9,428 bases of DNA from DASZYF01 sp035545535 (GTDB lineage Bacteria; Actinomycetota; Actinomycetes; Mycobacteriales; CAJCIY01), in the NCBI GenBank assembly GCA_035545535.1, contig DASZYF010000084.1:1-9428 (forward strand), written 5' to 3'. The first letter of the stretch is position 1; every line of letters begins with the position of its first letter. Of the stretch, positions 1 through 6,236 are shown in pieces. Below the pieces are notes generated by a model. The model was not told the origin of the DNA, did not search any database, and saw nothing but the letters and a program-made list of their open reading frames with translations. A program made the translations under genes and the position numbers.

Positions 1-931
1 TCGCGCGCGGGGCGGCGGGCCGCAGCGGTGCGGTGCCGGTCGCCGGATCGACCGGGCTCGCCGTCGGGTCCTCACCCTGCGACCGGGCGGCGACGGGCCC
101 GAGCTCCGCGGCGACGCCGGCAGCGCGGCTGGCCAGCGCACTGACGTCGTCCCAGCCCTCACCGAAACGACGCGATGCCGCGTCGTGCAGCGCATCGGCC
201 ATCTCGCTCGCGCTCGCGTAGCGCGCGTTCGGGTCCTTCGCCATCGCGCTGCGCACCACCTGACGCACGTCGCTCGGCGCGCCCGGCAGCCACGGCATCG
301 GGTTGCGCACGTGCGCGTCCAGCACGGCCGCGGCGGTGCTGCGCACGAACGGCGGGGTGCCGGTCAGCAGCCAGAACAGGAGGCAACCGGCGCTGTAGAC
401 GTCGCTGCGCGGGTCCGGCGGCCGCCCGGCCGCGGCCTCCGGCGAGATGGTCTCGGGCGTGCCGCGCGCCGCGGTGCCGGGGATCGGCACGCCGAGGCCG
501 AACCCGAACAGGCGGGGCGCGCCCGTGGCCGACTCGATGAGCACGACCTCGGGGCGCAGGTCGCCATGCGCGACGCCGTTCTCGTGCGCGACGCTCAGCC
601 CGTCGAGCACGCCGATGACCGTCGCGATCGCGTGCTGCTGGGAGATCTCGCCGCCGTCGCCGATCGTGCGGTCGAGCGTCGCGCCCTCCACCCACTGCTC
701 GATGAGGATCGTGCGGCCCTCGTCGTTCACGACGTCGAGCACGTGCACGAGGTGCGGGTCGTCCACCTGCGCGAGGCGCACGGCGACACGCGGCGCCTGC
801 TCCGCCACCTCACGGTCGAGCAACGTCACGGCGACGACATCGCCGACGTCGCGCCGGCGCGCGCGCCAGACGTGCCCCGGCGAACCGACGGCCACGGGGG
901 TCAGCCCGTCGAACCGATCCTGCAGTGCCAC
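1..931 (-). CDS. Ser/Thr protein kinase-like protein, probable pseudokinase (N-terminal part, runs off the left edge)
   Basis: The visible 310 residues cover a whole Hanks-type kinase fold (about 5-250) and the start of an Ala/Pro-rich tail (about 265-310) that continues outside the window. Fold landmarks are clear: a loop-like GSPGHVWRAR (16-25), HGDLRP (122-127), an SPE in the APE position (163-165), SDVYSAG (176-182), GTPPF (191-195) and PNARYASA (234-241). Catalytic residues are substituted: the VAIK lysine is Thr (VAVT, 33-36), HRD is HGD, the following catalytic Lys is Arg126, the Mg-binding Asn is Val129, and DFG is GFG (143-145). This predicts a fold without normal phosphotransfer, perhaps a scaffold or ligand sensor; that role is inference. 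No membrane segment appears in the visible part. The GTG start at 931-929 was chosen because a strong Shine-Dalgarno (AGAGGAGGA) lies just upstream and the ATG at 960-958 is out of frame. It is divergent from the NIF3 gene. Confidence 0.85.
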   Translation of the reverse strand, partial: MALQDRFDGLTPVAVGSPGHVWRARRRDVGDVVAVTLLDREVAEQAPRVAVRLAQVDDPHLVHVLDVVNDEGRTILIEQWVEGATLDRTIGDGGEISQQHAIATVIGVLDGLSVAHENGVAHGDLRPEVVLIESATGAPRLFGFGLGVPIPGTAARGTPETISPEAAAGRPPDPRSDVYSAGCLLFWLLTGTPPFVRSTAAAVLDAHVRNPMPWLPGAPSDVRQVVRSAMAKDPNARYASASEMADALHDAASRRFGEGWDDVSALASRAAGVAAELGPVAARSQGEDPTASPVDPATGTAPLRPAAPRA

Positions 932-1001
932 CCGTCCTCCTCTGGGCAGAAGCGTGCCATGAGCGGCCCGCCGCACCCGCGATTCGTGCCAGGGTCGGAG
1001 C
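932..1001. promoter_or_regulatory. Divergent intergenic region (probable two-way promoter)
   Basis: These 70 bases separate the start of the kinase-like gene (minus) from the start of the NIF3 gene (plus). Both transcription units must begin in or near it, unless the promoters lie inside the coding regions. I see no convincing -35/-10 pair in either direction and no clear operator palindrome. AGGG at 991-994 is a plausible Shine-Dalgarno for the NIF3 gene. The promoter call rests on gene arrangement alone. Confidence 0.45.
935..942 (-). promoter_or_regulatory. Ribosome binding site of the kinase-like gene
   Basis: On the minus strand GAGGAGGA is followed by three bases and then GTG at 931-929. 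It is the strongest Shine-Dalgarno in the window and decides the start of this gene, which lacks an ATG in the right place. Confidence 0.7.
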
Positions 1002-2108
1002 GTGACCGTCACGCTCGCCGACTGCGTCGAAGCCGTCGCCACGGCCTACGACCCGGCCGCGGCCGAGGAGTGGGACGCGGTCGGCCTGGTCGCGGGCGAT
1101 CCGCACGACGAGGTGCGGCGGGTGCATGTCGCGGTCGACCCGACGGCCGCGGTCGTCGCCGACGCGGTCGACGCGGGCGCCCAGCTGCTGCTCGTGCACC
1201 ACCCGCTGCTGCTGCGCGGCGTGCACGGCGTCGCCGAGAACTCACCCGCCGGGCGGGTGCTCGCCGCGCTGACGCGCGCGCGGTGCGGGCTGCTCACCGC
1301 CCACACCAACGCCGACGTCGCGTTGCCCGGCGTGAGCGACGCGCTGCTCACCGCGCTGGGCCTGCCCGCGTCCGGGGCGGCCGCGCTGGCCCCGTCCTAC
1401 GAGGAGCTCGACGGGCTGGTGGTCTACGTGCCCACCGCGCAGCGGGAGGCCCTGCACGCGGCGCTCGGCGATGCCGGGGCGGGGCGGCTCGGCGACTACG
1501 AGCGGTGCGCCTGGTGGACCGAGGGCACCGGCACGTTCCTCCCGCTGCCGGGCGCGGCGCCTGCGATCGGCCGGGTCGGGACGGCCGAGCAGGTGGCCGA
1601 GGACCGCCTCGAGATGGTCGTGCCGCGACGTTCGCGCGACGCGGTCGTCGCGGCGCTGCGGACCGCTCATCCCTACGAGGAGCCGGCGTTCTGGCTCTGG
1701 CCGCTGTCGGTCCCGCGCCGCGGAGGGCTCGGACGGGTCGTCGACCTGCCCGCGCCGACCACGCTCGGCGCGTTCACCACGGCTGTGCGGCAGGGCCTGC
1801 CGGCCACGGTGTGGGGCGTGCGGGCCTCGGGCGACGCCGCCCAGCCGGTCCGTCGGATCGCGGTCTGCGGGGGAGCGGGCGGGGATCTCGCCGGGGCCGC
1901 GGCCACGGCGGGCGCCGACGTGCTGCTCACCAGCGACCTCAAGCACCATGCCGCGCTGGACGCGCCGTTGCCGCTCATCGACGCCGCGCACTGGGCGACC
2001 GAGCGGCCCTGGTGCGATCAGGCGGCCGACGTGCTGCGGTCCGCGTTCGGGGGGCGGGTTACGGTGACCGTCTCCGACCGCCGAACCGATCCCTGGACCC
2101 ACGTGTGA
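1002..2108 (+). CDS. NIF3-family dinuclear metal centre protein (Nif3-like, YbgI/YqfO type)
   Basis: This is a 368-residue member of the NIF3 family, whose members form hexameric rings with a two-metal site and whose cellular reaction is still unsettled (roles as a GTP cyclohydrolase-like or general metal hydrolase have been proposed). The expected metal ligands are visible: His66-His67 (VHHPLLL), Asp105 (HTNAD), and His330 and Glu334 (AAHWATE), matching the HH / D / HxxxE pattern of E. coli YbgI. TSDLKHH (310-316) is another family signature. Residues about 130-235, ending near HPYEEPAFW, form the extra middle domain seen in the longer NIF3 proteins of Gram-positive bacteria, so the length is normal for the group. 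The GTG start at 1002 is preceded by AGGG and GGAG. The stop shares four bases (GTGA) with the next gene, making this the first gene of a coupled trio like Rv2230c-Rv2229c-Rv2228c of Mycobacterium tuberculosis. Confidence 0.93.
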   Translation: MTVTLADCVEAVATAYDPAAAEEWDAVGLVAGDPHDEVRRVHVAVDPTAAVVADAVDAGAQLLLVHHPLLLRGVHGVAENSPAGRVLAALTRARCGLLTAHTNADVALPGVSDALLTALGLPASGAAALAPSYEELDGLVVYVPTAQREALHAALGDAGAGRLGDYERCAWWTEGTGTFLPLPGAAPAIGRVGTAEQVAEDRLEMVVPRRSRDAVVAALRTAHPYEEPAFWLWPLSVPRRGGLGRVVDLPAPTTLGAFTTAVRQGLPATVWGVRASGDAAQPVRRIAVCGGAGGDLAGAAATAGADVLLTSDLKHHAALDAPLPLIDAAHWATERPWCDQAADVLRSAFGGRVTVTVSDRRTDPWTHV

Positions 2109-2848
2109 AGGCCGACCCCACCGCCCAGCTGCAGCTGCTCGACCTGCAGGACCTCGACAGCTCGCTGGACCGGCTCGCCCACCAGCGCGCCACGCTGCCC
2201 GAGATCGCCGAGCTCGCGGCCCTCGCCGCGCGGCGCAAGGAGCTCGACGACGAGGTCACGCTCGCCGAGACCGAGCTGTCCGACCTCGGCCGCGCGCAGG
2301 CGAAGCTCGAGGCCGACATCGAGGTCGTCGAGCAGCGGCAGGCCCGGGACCAGAAGCGCCTCGACGACGGCCTCATCACCAACGCGAAGGAGCTCGAGGT
2401 CCTGCAGCACGAGCTCGAGAGCCTGGCCCGCCGCAAGGCGACGCTCGAGGACGAGGAGCTCGAGCTCATGCAGTCCGCGGAGGACGCGCAGAAGCGGGTC
2501 GACGTCGCGGCCGCCGAGCTCGCCGAGATCGCGACGAAGACCGAGAACGCGCAGTGGCGGCTGTCGGAGACCGAGCGGGGCATCGACACCGAGATGGCGT
2601 CGGCGCGGGCCGCGCGCTCCGAGCTCGCGCCGTCGCTGCCGGCCGAGCTCGTCGCGCTCTATGAGAAGCAGCGGGCGGCGAACGGCGGCGTCGGTGCCGC
2701 CGCGCTCATCCGGCGCCGTTGCGAGGGCTGCCACCTCGAGCTCGCCGGCGCGGAGCTGAACGACGTGCGCGCCGCGGCGCCCGACGACGTGCTGCGCTGC
2801 GAGTCGTGCGGGCGGGTGCTCGTGCGCACCGCCGAGTCCGGCCTGTGA
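2105..2848 (+). CDS. Coiled-coil C4-type zinc-ribbon protein (Rv2229c-like)
   Basis: The 247-residue protein has two parts. Residues about 10-175 are rich in Glu, Lys, Arg, Leu and Ala with heptad-like spacing and should form a long coiled-coil hairpin. The C-terminus is a zinc ribbon with two CxxC knuckles, Cys206/Cys209 and Cys232/Cys235. This is the zf-RING_7 / CT398-like family, represented by Rv2229c in M. tuberculosis; the family is thought to bind nucleic acid or to act as a protein-binding scaffold, but its function is not established. The GTG start at 2105-2107 overlaps the NIF3 stop in GTGA and has no evident Shine-Dalgarno, so translation is probably coupled to the upstream gene. 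It also overlaps the next gene by four bases, which suggests the three products are made in similar amounts. The longer open frame to the left of 2105 is a shadow of the NIF3 gene. Confidence 0.9.
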   Translation: MKADPTAQLQLLDLQDLDSSLDRLAHQRATLPEIAELAALAARRKELDDEVTLAETELSDLGRAQAKLEADIEVVEQRQARDQKRLDDGLITNAKELEVLQHELESLARRKATLEDEELELMQSAEDAQKRVDVAAAELAEIATKTENAQWRLSETERGIDTEMASARAARSELAPSLPAELVALYEKQRAANGGVGAAALIRRRCEGCHLELAGAELNDVRAAAPDDVLRCESCGRVLVRTAESGL

Positions 2849-3990
2849 CCCGACGGTTCATCGTCGAGGCCGACGGCGGGTCGCGTGGCAACCCCGGCCC
2901 CGCGGGCTACGGCGCAGTCGTGCGTGACGCGACCGACGGGCTGATCATCGCCGAAGCCGCGGCCGGCATCGGCCGGGCGACCAACAACGTCGCCGAGTAC
3001 CGCGGCCTCATCGCCGGCCTCGAAGCCGCGGCGGCCGTCGACCCCGGTGCGGCCATCGACGTGCGCATGGACTCGAAGCTCGTCATCGAGCAGATGGCCG
3101 GGCGGTGGAAGGTCAAGCACCCCGACATGAAGCCGCTCGCGCTCGAGGCGCAGCGGCTGGCGCGCGCGTTCCCGGCGATCACGTGGGAGTGGATCCCGCG
3201 GGAGAAGAACAAGGCCGCCGACAAGCTCGCGAACGAGGCGATGGACGCCCAGGCGGAGGGCCGCACCTGGCAGCCCGGTGCCGGAGTCGAAGCGCCGGCA
3301 CCCGAGGTCGTCACCGCGGCACCCATCCCGCGGCTCGCAGGCTGGACGCCGGCGACGCTGTCGCCGACCACCACCCTCGTCGTGCGGCACGGGCAGACGC
3401 CGCACTCCGCGGAGAAGCGGTTCAGCGGCGTGAACGACCTCGCGCTGACGCAGCTCGGCCTCGCGCAGGCGAACGCGGTCGCGGCCCGGCTGGGCTCCCG
3501 GCCCGCGCACGACATCGAGGTCATCGTCGCGTCGCCGTTGCGGCGGGCGCAGCAGACCGCGGCGGCGATCGCCGCGACCACGGGCGCCGAGATCGTCACC
3601 GACGAGCGGCTGCAGGAGACGGACTTCGGCGAGTGGGAAGGGCTGACCTTTGCCGAGGCCCGCGAACGCGACGGCGACCACGTCACGCGCTGGCTCTCGT
3701 CGATGGACGTTGCGCCGCCCGGAGGCGAGTCGGTGGCCGACACCATGGCCCGCGTCACCGACGCCCGCAACGACGTCCTCGAGCGCTACGGCGAGCAGAC
3801 GGTCGTGCTCGTCAGCCACGTCACGCCGATCAAGTGCATCACCATGCTCGCGGGCGACCTGCCGCTGTCGGCGCTGCTGCGGGTGCAGATCGACCTGTGC
3901 TCGCTGACGACGCTCGACTGGTACGCCGACGGTCCCGCGGTGCTGCGCGGCGTCAACGACGTGGGCCATCTCTCCCACCTGACTCCCTGA
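2845..3990 (+). CDS. Bifunctional RNase HI / histidine (acid) phosphatase
   Basis: This is a fusion of 381 residues. The N-terminal RNase HI domain (about 4-135) carries the four acidic catalytic residues at Asp10 (EADGGSRGNPG), Glu51 (VAEYRG), Asp76 (RMDSK) and probably Asp126 (NKAADKLANE); it should cut the RNA strand of RNA/DNA hybrids. After a Pro/Ala-rich linker (about 140-172) comes a histidine phosphatase domain (about 175-380) with the RHG motif at 181-183 (His182 being the phospho-acceptor), SPLRRAQQT near 230 and the second catalytic histidine at 325 (LVSHVTP). The same fusion is known from M. tuberculosis Rv2228c and Streptomyces coelicolor SCO2299, where the phosphatase part resembles CobC alpha-ribazole phosphatase. 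The GTG start at 2845 overlaps the zinc-ribbon stop (GTGA) without an obvious Shine-Dalgarno, implying translational coupling. All recognised active-site residues of both domains are intact. Confidence 0.95.
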   Translation: MTRRFIVEADGGSRGNPGPAGYGAVVRDATDGLIIAEAAAGIGRATNNVAEYRGLIAGLEAAAAVDPGAAIDVRMDSKLVIEQMAGRWKVKHPDMKPLALEAQRLARAFPAITWEWIPREKNKAADKLANEAMDAQAEGRTWQPGAGVEAPAPEVVTAAPIPRLAGWTPATLSPTTTLVVRHGQTPHSAEKRFSGVNDLALTQLGLAQANAVAARLGSRPAHDIEVIVASPLRRAQQTAAAIAATTGAEIVTDERLQETDFGEWEGLTFAEARERDGDHVTRWLSSMDVAPPGGESVADTMARVTDARNDVLERYGEQTVVLVSHVTPIKCITMLAGDLPLSALLRVQIDLCSLTTLDWYADGPAVLRGVNDVGHLSHLTP

Positions 3991-3991
3991 A

Positions 3992-4014
3992 CCCGCTCAT
4001 GGGTAGGCAGCGGG
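3992..4014 (+). other. Short inverted repeat just ahead of the permease start
   Basis: CCCGCT (3992-3997) and AGCGGG (4009-4014) are perfect reverse complements around an 11-base loop. The repeat fills the 25-base gap between the RNase H/phosphatase stop and the GTG at 4016, and its loop holds the only Shine-Dalgarno-like bases (GGTAGG). It could affect translation of the permease, but six-base repeats are common by chance in DNA this rich in G+C. There is no U-tract, so a classical terminator is unlikely. Confidence 0.25.
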
Positions 4015-4015
4015 C

Positions 4016-5086
4016 GTGAGCTCGGCTGTGTACGACGTCGCGGTCACGCGCGCGGCGCCGGTGCTGGGGTTCCTGGCGGCGGTCACGGTGCTGGCCGAGC
4101 TCGCGCAGGTGGCCGGCGTGTTCGATGTTGCGGCGCACTTCTGCGCCCGCGCCGCCCGCGGGTCGACCCCGCGGCTGTACCTGCTGCTCGCGCTGCTCGG
4201 CACGGCGACGACCGTGCTCCTCTCGCTCGACACCACCGCGGTGCTGCTCACGCCGGTGGTGCTCGCGGTCGCGGCGCGCGTCGGCGTGCGGCCGCTGCCG
4301 TTCGCGTTGCTCGCGGTGTGGCTGGCGAACGTCGCGTCGCTGCTGCTGCCGGTGAGCAACCTGACGAACCTGCTCGCGCTGGACCGGCTGCACCTGCACG
4401 GCGGGTCGTTCGCCGCCCGCATGTGGCTGCCGGCGCTCGTCGCCATCGTGGTCGCGGTCGCCTACCTCGCGGTGGTGTTCCGCCGTGATCTGCGCGGGCG
4501 CTACTCGCTCGATCCGCCCGCCGACGTCGAGGACCGCTGGCTGTTCGGTGTCGGTGTCGTGGCCTGCGTCGCGCTCGCGCCGGGGGTGCTGCTCGGCGCC
4601 CCGCCGTGGGCGGTGGCGACGCCGTGCGCGGTCGTGCTCGTCGTCGCGTTCCTCGTGCGCCGGCGTGACGTGCTGCGGCTGTCGCTGGTGCCGTGGCGGT
4701 TGCTCGTCGGCGTCGAGCTGCTGTTCGTCGCGGTGACGTTGGCGGGCGAGCACGGGCTCGACCGGCTGATGCGGCACCTTGAAGGCACCCACGACCTGCA
4801 GACGGCAGCGGTCGCCGCCGGGGCGAGCAACGCGGTGAACAACCTCCCCGCCTACCTCGCCCTCGAGCGGGGGGTGCCGGGCGGTCACCCCACGCAGGTG
4901 CTCGCGCTCCTGCTCGGGACCAACATCGGCCCGCTCATCACGCTCTGGGGGTCGCTCGCGACGTTGCTGTGGCGCCAGCGCTGCCGCTCGGCCGGCGTCG
5001 ACGTGAGCGCGAAGACGTTCGCCCTCGTGGGCCTCGGCGGCATGCCGCTGGTGCTCGTCGCGAGCTGGCTCGCCCTCCGCGCGTAG
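4016..5086 (+). CDS. ArsB/SLC13-like ion permease, short at the N-terminus
   Basis: This is a 356-residue, very hydrophobic protein with about nine or ten membrane segments (roughly 13-33, 53-82, 95-120, 136-155, 176-196, 198-214, 226-245, 293-318, 335-354). Ion-transporter-superfamily signatures are visible in both halves: SLDTTAVLLTPVV (70-82) and LPVSNLTNLL (111-120), then ASNAVNNLPAYL (270-281) and GTNIGPLITLWGS (301-313). ArsB-type proteins usually have around 400-430 residues; here the opening membrane segment(s) are missing. An in-frame TAG at 4004-4006 rules out a longer start, and GTG at 4016 is the first possible one. Substrate is uncertain: arsenite or an organic or inorganic anion are all possible, and no arsR, arsC or other arsenic gene is nearby. 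It lies 25 bases after the RNase H/phosphatase gene, so it may be co-transcribed with the trio. Confidence 0.85.
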   Translation: MSSAVYDVAVTRAAPVLGFLAAVTVLAELAQVAGVFDVAAHFCARAARGSTPRLYLLLALLGTATTVLLSLDTTAVLLTPVVLAVAARVGVRPLPFALLAVWLANVASLLLPVSNLTNLLALDRLHLHGGSFAARMWLPALVAIVVAVAYLAVVFRRDLRGRYSLDPPADVEDRWLFGVGVVACVALAPGVLLGAPPWAVATPCAVVLVVAFLVRRRDVLRLSLVPWRLLVGVELLFVAVTLAGEHGLDRLMRHLEGTHDLQTAAVAAGASNAVNNLPAYLALERGVPGGHPTQVLALLLGTNIGPLITLWGSLATLLWRQRCRSAGVDVSAKTFALVGLGGMPLVLVASWLALRA

Positions 5087-5093
5087 ACCGGTC
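5086..5093. other. Palindrome at the convergent gene junction
   Basis: GACCGGTC is an exact eight-base palindrome spanning the last base of the permease stop (5086) and most of the egtE stop (5094-5092). The two genes converge with five bases between them, leaving no room for an intrinsic terminator outside the coding regions. The palindrome is too short to count as a terminator. Confidence 0.3.
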
Positions 5094-6201
5094 AGGTGAG
5101 GGCGACGAGGGCCTTGGCCACGGCGTCGAGGTCGTCGTCGTTCACGTCGACGTGTGGGGAGACGCGCAGGTAGGTGCCGTCGGTGTCGGCCGGCGCGCGA
5201 TCGGGGCCGGCGGTGGTGGTGAGGATGGCGTGCTCCCGGAGCAGGCGCGCCCGCACCTCCGCGACGTCGACGCCGTCCGGCGGGCGCAGCGACACGATCG
5301 CGGACGGCACCTCGTCCCGGACGGCGAGCGTCCAGCCGGCGACCCCGTCGAGCGCCGCCCGGGTGCGGGAGCCGACGTCAGCGAGCGCGGCGTGCACGTT
5401 CGCCGGGCCGAGCGCGGCGAGCTCGCCGACCGCCACGCACAGCCCGACCCGGCCGGCGACGTGCGCCTCCTGGCTCTCGAGGGCGTCCTGCACCGGTGGC
5501 AGCTCGTAGGGGTACGTGACCGTGGGCTGCAGCCGGCCGGCCCAGTCGGGGTGCACCGCGACCACGCCGACACCGCGCGGCCCGGCCAACCACTTGCGGC
5601 TCGTCGCGTAGACGACGGAGGCGCCGCGCGGGATCTCGAGGTGCCCGATCGACTGCGCCGCGTCGATCCACGTCGGCACGCCGGCCTCCTGCGCAGCCGC
5701 GAGGATCTCGGCGACGGGGGCGACCGCGCCGCGGTGCGACGCGAGGTGCGTCACGTGCACCAGAGCGGGCGGCTCGTTGCGGATCGCGTCGGGCAGCGCG
5801 TCTCCGGCGAAGCTCCGCACCTCGAGCCCGCGGCCGCGCAGCATCGCGACCGCCGGCCCGTAGTCGGACGTCACGTTGAGGACCCGCGCGCCCGGCGGCA
5901 GCGGGCACACCTCGAGCAGGATGCGCAGCGCCGACTGCGCGCTCTCGACGAACGCGACGTCGTCCGGTCCCGTCATCCCCATCAGCGCGGCGAGCGCGGT
6001 GCGGCCCGCCTGCAGCACCGGTTCGGCCGCGGCTTGCGCGACGTAGCCGCCGGTCTCGGCCTCGTGCTGCGCGTGCCGGGCGACCGCTTCGCGGACGGCG
6101 AGCGACGGGCGCGAGCAGGCGGCGTGGTCGAGGTGCCGGACGGCGGCGGGCTCGCGGGCGGCCCGCCACGCCGCCCCGATCTGCTCGCTCATCGTCACCA
6201 T
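5092..6201 (-). CDS. egtE: Ergothioneine biosynthesis PLP-dependent C-S lyase EgtE
   Basis: This is a 369-residue fold-type I aminotransferase/cysteine-desulfurase-like enzyme. It should cleave the hercynyl-cysteine sulfoxide left by EgtC to release ergothioneine, the last step of the pathway. Visible landmarks are LDHAACSRPS (24-33), a substrate/PLP pocket start near SAQSALR (87-93), the PLP-pyridine aspartate in WIDAAQS (Asp180) and the probable Schiff-base lysine Lys203 in SRKWLAGPRG. The C-terminal domain ends with LRVSPHVD (345-352), typical of the class. Two starts fit: ATG at 6201-6199 and ATG at 6192-6190 (three residues shorter, beginning MSEQ); neither has a strong Shine-Dalgarno. 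It is the last gene of the operon, about 35 bases behind egtD, and its stop nearly meets that of the convergent permease. The sequence alone suggests a general aminotransferase class V protein; the assignment as EgtE rests on the position beside egtB, egtC and egtD. Confidence 0.9.
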   Translation of the reverse strand: MVTMSEQIGAAWRAAREPAAVRHLDHAACSRPSLAVREAVARHAQHEAETGGYVAQAAAEPVLQAGRTALAALMGMTGPDDVAFVESAQSALRILLEVCPLPPGARVLNVTSDYGPAVAMLRGRGLEVRSFAGDALPDAIRNEPPALVHVTHLASHRGAVAPVAEILAAAQEAGVPTWIDAAQSIGHLEIPRGASVVYATSRKWLAGPRGVGVVAVHPDWAGRLQPTVTYPYELPPVQDALESQEAHVAGRVGLCVAVGELAALGPANVHAALADVGSRTRAALDGVAGWTLAVRDEVPSAIVSLRPPDGVDVAEVRARLLREHAILTTTAGPDRAPADTDGTYLRVSPHVDVNDDDLDAVAKALVALT

Positions 6202-6221
6202 CGTCGCCGCACCCGTCCGTT

Positions 6222-6234
6222 CCCCGCCACGGGG
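6222..6234 (-). other. Small hairpin in the egtD-egtE gap
   Basis: CCCCG and CGGGG flank a three-base loop, giving a perfect five-pair all-GC stem two bases after the egtD stop codon on the minus strand. No run of T follows, so it is not a standard intrinsic terminator. It might stabilise the 3' end of an upstream message or reduce read-through into egtE. This is the only real gap within the otherwise overlapping operon. Confidence 0.3.
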
Positions 6235-6236
6235 TT

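Noticed and set aside
185..2104. A long open frame reading into the zinc-ribbon gene, which would give an 887-residue protein
   Set aside because: The part before 2105 is Arg/Ala/Gly-rich shadow sequence lying antisense to the kinase-like gene and out of frame over NIF3. Only the part from the GTG at 2105 is a recognisable protein.
2018..2734. A Leu/Arg/Glu-rich minus-strand open frame opposite the zinc-ribbon gene
   Set aside because: The repetitive composition mirrors the GAG/CTC codons of the coiled coil on the other strand; there is no domain and no start signal.
3953..4888. A His/Arg/Gln/Glu-rich minus-strand open frame opposite the permease
   Set aside because: Its composition is the expected antisense image of a Val/Leu/Ala-rich membrane protein gene.
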